A stretch of 16,581 nucleotides of DNA. Source: Pseudomonadota bacterium. GTDB lineage: Bacteria; Pseudomonadota; Alphaproteobacteria; Rhizobiales; Devosiaceae. The DNA is taken from assembly GCA_023387585.1 (NCBI GenBank), contig JAEWHZ010000193.1:1-16581 (forward strand), read 5' to 3'. A program made the translations under genes and the position numbers. Of this stretch, positions 13,345-16,581 are shown one piece after another. Under the pieces are notes generated by a model. It saw nothing but the letters and a program-made list of their open reading frames with translations. It ran no database searches and was not told the origin of the DNA. The number at the start of each line of letters is the position of its first letter. The stretch's first letter is position 1.

Positions 13345-14956
13345 CACCACCCCCTATGCCGACCAGAAGCCGGGCACCTCGGGCCTGCGCAAGCGGGTGT
13401 CGGTGTTCCGGCAACCGAACTATGTCGAGAACTTCGTCCAGTCGATCTTCGACAGTCTCGAAGGCCATGAGGGCACGACGCTGGTGATCGGCGGCGACGG
13501 GCGCTACTACAACGACGTCGCCATCCAGAAGGCCATCAGGATCGCCGCCGCCAACGGTTTCGGGCGGGTTCTGGTGGGGCAGGGCGGGTTGCTGTCGACC
13601 CCGGCCGCCAGCCACCTCATCCGCCACAACAAGGCCCTTGGCGGGCTGGTGCTGTCGGCCAGCCACAATCCGGGCGGGCCGGATGGCGATTTCGGCATCA
13701 AGTACAATGTCTCCAATGGCGGCCCGGCGCCGGAAAGGGTCACCGAGGCGATGTTCGCGCGCAGTCAGGTGATCGATCGCTACAGGATCGTCGACGCGCC
13801 CGATGTCGACCTGTCGCGCATCGGCACTTCGAGGGTCGGCGACATGGTGGTCGAGGTCATCGATCCGGTGGCCGATTATGCGGCGCTGATGGAGAGCCTG
13901 TTCGATTTCGACGCCATCCGCGCGCTGTTCGCCTCGGGCTTTCGCATGAAGTTCGATGGGCTGCATGCGATCACCGGCCCCTATGCGCTCGAAATCCTCG
14001 AACGCAGGCTCGGCGCGCCGGCGGGTACGGTGGTCAACGGCGTGCCGCTGCCCGATTTCGGCGGCGGGCATCCGGATCCGAACCTCGTCTACTGCAAGGA
14101 TCTGCATGACGAGCTGATGTCGCCGGACGGTCCGGATTTCGGCGCCGCCTCGGATGGAGACGGCGACCGCAATCTGATCATCGGCCGGAACCGCTTCGTC
14201 ACCCCTTCCGATTCCCTCGCCATCCTCGCCGCCAATGCGCATCTGGCGCCGGGCTATCGCGCCGGCATCGCCGGCATCGCGCGCTCCATGCCCACCAGCG
14301 CCGCCGCCGACCGGGTGGCGGAAAAGCTCGGCATCGAGATGCACGAGACGCCGACCGGCTGGAAGTTCTTCGGCAATCTGCTCGATGCCGGGCGCGTCAC
14401 CATCTGTGGCGAGGAAAGCGCCGGCACCGGCTCGAACCATGTGCGCGAGAAGGACGGGTTGTGGGCCGTGCTTTTGTGGCTCAACATCCTCGCCGTTCGC
14501 CGGCAGAGCGTCGACGAGATCGTCACCGAGCACTGGAAGACCTATGGGCGCAATTATTACACGCGCCATGACTATGAGGAGGTCGATACGGCCGCCGCCG
14601 GCAAGCTGGTCGAGGATCTTCGCGCGGCCTTGCCCGGGCTGGTCGGCAAGCGGTTCGACGAGGCGCAGATCGTTTATGCCGACGATTTCGCCTATCGCGA
14701 TCCGGTCGACGGCTCGGTGAGCGCCAGGCAGGGCATCCGCATCGGCTTCGACGATGGCTCGCGCATCGTTCTCAGGCTGTCGGGAACCGGAACGGTAGGC
14801 GCCACGTTGCGGGTCTATCTTGAACGGTACGAGGCCGCCGATGGGCGCCATGATCTCGAAACCCAAACCGCGCTCGCGCCGCTCGTCGAGATCGCCGAAA
14901 CCCTCGCAGACACCAAAGCCCGCACCGGACGCAACGCCCCAAGTGTCATCACCTGA
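13319..14956 (+). CDS. pgm: Phosphoglucomutase, alpha-D-glucose phosphate-specific (PGM1 type)
   Basis: Pgm interconverts glucose-1-phosphate and glucose-6-phosphate and so links glycogen to central metabolism. The product is 545 residues. The phosphoserine is S115 in SASHNPGGPDGDFGIKYN. The magnesium-binding loop is D279, D281 and D283 in DGDGDRN. The sugar-binding loop is GEESAGTGSNHVREKDGLW (E365, E366, S367). The C terminus TGRNAPSVIT matches the conserved end of the PGM1 family, so this end is genuine. The ATG at 13319 gives the normal N terminus (TPYADQKPGTSGLRK) and overlaps glgA by 26 bases; an upstream in-frame ATG at 13289 has no ribosome-binding site. GGA about 8 bases upstream is the only weak site, so translation probably depends on glgA. 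Confidence 0.97.
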   Translation: MTTTIRTIDTTPYADQKPGTSGLRKRVSVFRQPNYVENFVQSIFDSLEGHEGTTLVIGGDGRYYNDVAIQKAIRIAAANGFGRVLVGQGGLLSTPAASHLIRHNKALGGLVLSASHNPGGPDGDFGIKYNVSNGGPAPERVTEAMFARSQVIDRYRIVDAPDVDLSRIGTSRVGDMVVEVIDPVADYAALMESLFDFDAIRALFASGFRMKFDGLHAITGPYALEILERRLGAPAGTVVNGVPLPDFGGGHPDPNLVYCKDLHDELMSPDGPDFGAASDGDGDRNLIIGRNRFVTPSDSLAILAANAHLAPGYRAGIAGIARSMPTSAAADRVAEKLGIEMHETPTGWKFFGNLLDAGRVTICGEESAGTGSNHVREKDGLWAVLLWLNILAVRRQSVDEIVTEHWKTYGRNYYTRHDYEEVDTAAAGKLVEDLRAALPGLVGKRFDEAQIVYADDFAYRDPVDGSVSARQGIRIGFDDGSRIVLRLSGTGTVGATLRVYLERYEAADGRHDLETQTALAPLVEIAETLADTKARTGRNAPSVIT

Positions 14957-16581
14957 ATCCGTTTCCTCGCCCGAGCTCGTCGGCTCGAGCGAGCTTTCCG
15001 TCATTGCCGACAGCGCGGCCACCGACCAGCTCGGCGCCACCGTCACGGCGGAGGGCGTCAATTTCGCCGTCTATTCCGAGACCGCCTCGGCGCTGTTCGT
15101 GTCGATCTATGACGAGCTCGACCGCGAGATCGAGCGCTTCGAGATGGACGTGCACCGGGACAACATCCACGCCGTGCACATCGCCAATCTACGGCCCGGC
15201 GCGCGCTATGGCTTGCGCGCCGACGGGCCCTACGATCCGGCGCAGGGCTATCATTTCGATCCCGCCAAGCTGCTGGTCGACCCCTATGCGCGCCGCATCG
15301 ACCGGGTGTTCGTGCGCTCGCCGCGCCTCAGGCTGCCGCGCGAGGATGCGGTCGACACCGCCCCGCTGATCCCCAAGGCGATTGTCGTCGGCGAGCGCAA
15401 CGAGCCGGCCGCGCCCAATGCGCATCGCGGGGAACTGTTCTACGAGCTCAACGTGCGTGGTTTCACCATGCGCCATCCCGGCGTTCAGGGGCCGCTGCGC
15501 GGCACCATAGCCGGGCTGACGACGCAGCGCGTCATCGACCACTTCAAATATCTCGGCGTCGATACCATCCAGCTCATGCCCACCGCGGCATGGATCGACG
15601 ACGGCCATCTGCCCTCGCTCGGGCTCACCAATGCCTGGGGCTACAATCCGGTCACCTATTTCGCCATCGACCCGCGCCTCGCTCCGCGCGGTCCGCAGGA
15701 ATTGCGGGTGATGACCGACCTTTATCGTGAGAACGGCATCAACGTGATCCTCGACGTGGTCTACAACCACACCGGCGAGGGCGACGAGCTGGGCCCGGTC
15801 CTCTCCATGAAGGGGCTCGATGCGCGCAGCTATTACCGGCATGTCGAGGTCGACGGGGTGCAGCACCTCGTCAACGACACCGGCACCGGCAACACCTTGC
15901 GCTGCGACCATCCGGCGGTGCAGCGGCTGGTGATCGAGAGCCTGAAATACTGGATCGAGGAGCTCGGCGTGTCCGGCTTCCGCTTCGATCTCGCCACCGT
16001 CCTCGGCCGCGAGCCGGCGTTCAATCCGGACGCCGAGATGCTGAAGATGATCCGCGAGGACAAGCTGCTCAAGAATGCGATCCTGGTCGCCGAACCGTGG
16101 GACCCGGGCCCTGGCGGCTATCAGCTCGGCCAGTTCGGCGAGGTGTTCCAGGAGCACAATGACGGCTATCGCGACGAGGTGCGGGCGTTCTGGCGCGGCG
16201 AGGACGGCAAGATCGGCGCACTGGCCGGCAAGGTCGCCGGCTCGGCCGAAGTCTTCAACCATGCCGGCCGCAAGCCGAGCCATGGCGTCAACCTCCTGGC
16301 CGTGCATGACGGTTTCACCCTGCGCGATCTCGTCAGCTACAACGACAAGCACAATGAGGCGAACGGCGAGGACAACAAGGACGGCCACAACCACAATTCC
16401 TCGTGGAATTGCGGCGTCGAGGGCGAGACCGACGACGAGACCGTCATCGCCGCGCGCAAGCGCGACGTGCGCGCGCTGCTGACGACGCTGTTCGTCTCGC
16501 GCGGCTCGCTGCTGATCCAGCAGGGCGACGAGATGTGGCGCACCCAGGAGGGCAACAACAACGCCTATGCGCAGGACAACG
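14943..16581 (+). CDS. glgX: Glycogen debranching enzyme (GH13, isoamylase type), 3' partial
   Basis: GlgX hydrolyses alpha-1,6 branches of glycogen already shortened by GlgP. The reading frame runs off the window end. Visible are an N-terminal CBM48 domain (LGATVTAEGVNFAVYSE, then DGPYDPAQGYHFDPAKLLVDPYA) and most of the GH13 barrel: DVVYNHTGEGDE, D349 in GFRFDLATVLGRE, E384 in LVAEPWDPGPGGYQLG and D456 in VHDGFTLRDLVSYN, followed by KHNEANGEDNKDGHN. The spacing between the three acids equals that in E. coli GlgX. The start is uncertain. GTG at 14943, inside the last codons of pgm (14-base overlap), gives a near-normal length; in-frame ATGs at 14841 and 14850 would add about 31-34 residues rich in Pro, Ser, Lys and Arg. 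Neither has a strong ribosome-binding site. Confidence 0.93.
   Translation, partial: MSSPESVSSPELVGSSELSVIADSAATDQLGATVTAEGVNFAVYSETASALFVSIYDELDREIERFEMDVHRDNIHAVHIANLRPGARYGLRADGPYDPAQGYHFDPAKLLVDPYARRIDRVFVRSPRLRLPREDAVDTAPLIPKAIVVGERNEPAAPNAHRGELFYELNVRGFTMRHPGVQGPLRGTIAGLTTQRVIDHFKYLGVDTIQLMPTAAWIDDGHLPSLGLTNAWGYNPVTYFAIDPRLAPRGPQELRVMTDLYRENGINVILDVVYNHTGEGDELGPVLSMKGLDARSYYRHVEVDGVQHLVNDTGTGNTLRCDHPAVQRLVIESLKYWIEELGVSGFRFDLATVLGREPAFNPDAEMLKMIREDKLLKNAILVAEPWDPGPGGYQLGQFGEVFQEHNDGYRDEVRAFWRGEDGKIGALAGKVAGSAEVFNHAGRKPSHGVNLLAVHDGFTLRDLVSYNDKHNEANGEDNKDGHNHNSSWNCGVEGETDDETVIAARKRDVRALLTTLFVSRGSLLIQQGDEMWRTQEGNNNAYAQDN

Noticed and set aside
13109..15061. Long minus-strand frame (650 codons) opposite glgA, pgm and glgX
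   Set aside because: It spans three conserved plus-strand genes and has shadow composition with no motifs. The similar frames at 1932-3125, 9192-10631, 10352-11896 and 11692-13350 were rejected for the same reason.
1..16581. Search for tRNA/rRNA genes, CRISPR arrays, insertion sequences, phage or defence genes, or an undescribed multi-gene system
   Set aside because: Almost every base is within recognisable metabolic or transport genes. No spaced repeat arrays, transposase motifs, terminal inverted repeats or compositional islands were seen.

Overview
The window is GC-rich, gene-dense and uses many four-base ATGA stop/start overlaps. It looks like the chromosome of an alphaproteobacterium of the Hyphomicrobiales (Rhizobium/Agrobacterium/Devosia-like). 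This rests mainly on the gene order glgP-glgB-glgC-glgA-pgm-glgX, which follows the glgPBCA-pgm arrangement known from Agrobacterium, and on a GlgC that keeps the arginine pattern of the Agrobacterium enzyme. The genus cannot be fixed from the sequence alone.

Left part (1-4033, + strand): the 3' part of a CUT2-type (ribose/xylose-like) sugar ABC transporter operon. It holds a double-domain ATPase cut at the window edge, two BPD_transp_2 permeases joined by ATGA overlaps, and an SMP-30/gluconolactonase-like lactonase behind a strong Shine-Dalgarno site. The periplasmic binding protein presumably lies upstream, outside the window. Facing this operon with no intergenic base is a minus-strand pair (4034-5568): a LysE/RhtB-type exporter followed by an extended-SDR dehydrogenase that resembles uronate dehydrogenase. 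A lactone-forming dehydrogenase beside a lactonase and a sugar importer suggests oxidative use of a sugar or sugar acid. The substrate is not readable from the sequence.

Middle (5569-5831): a 263-base divergent spacer, which must hold the promoters of the exporter pair and of the glycogen operon. It contains a 9-base direct repeat at 11-base spacing. Near glgP, a good ribosome-binding site serves a 26-codon upstream reading frame that overlaps the glgP start out of frame.

Right part (5832-16581, + strand): a glycogen metabolism operon. GlgC makes ADP-glucose, GlgA polymerises it, GlgB branches the chain, GlgP phosphorolyses it to glucose-1-phosphate, Pgm interconverts glucose-1- and glucose-6-phosphate, and GlgX (cut at the window end) debranches the limit dextrin. 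All catalytic residues looked for are present. Genes overlap or are closely spaced (gaps of 48 and 41 bases, overlaps of 4, 26 and about 14 bases). The two real gaps each hold a compact inverted repeat just before the next ribosome-binding site.

I saw no RNA genes, CRISPR arrays, insertion sequences, phage genes or defence systems. The region is mostly ordinary metabolism. The points worth a second look are regulatory: the glgP leader, the two spacer hairpins, gene overlaps that shape protein ends, and the divergent ATPase motifs in the transporter.
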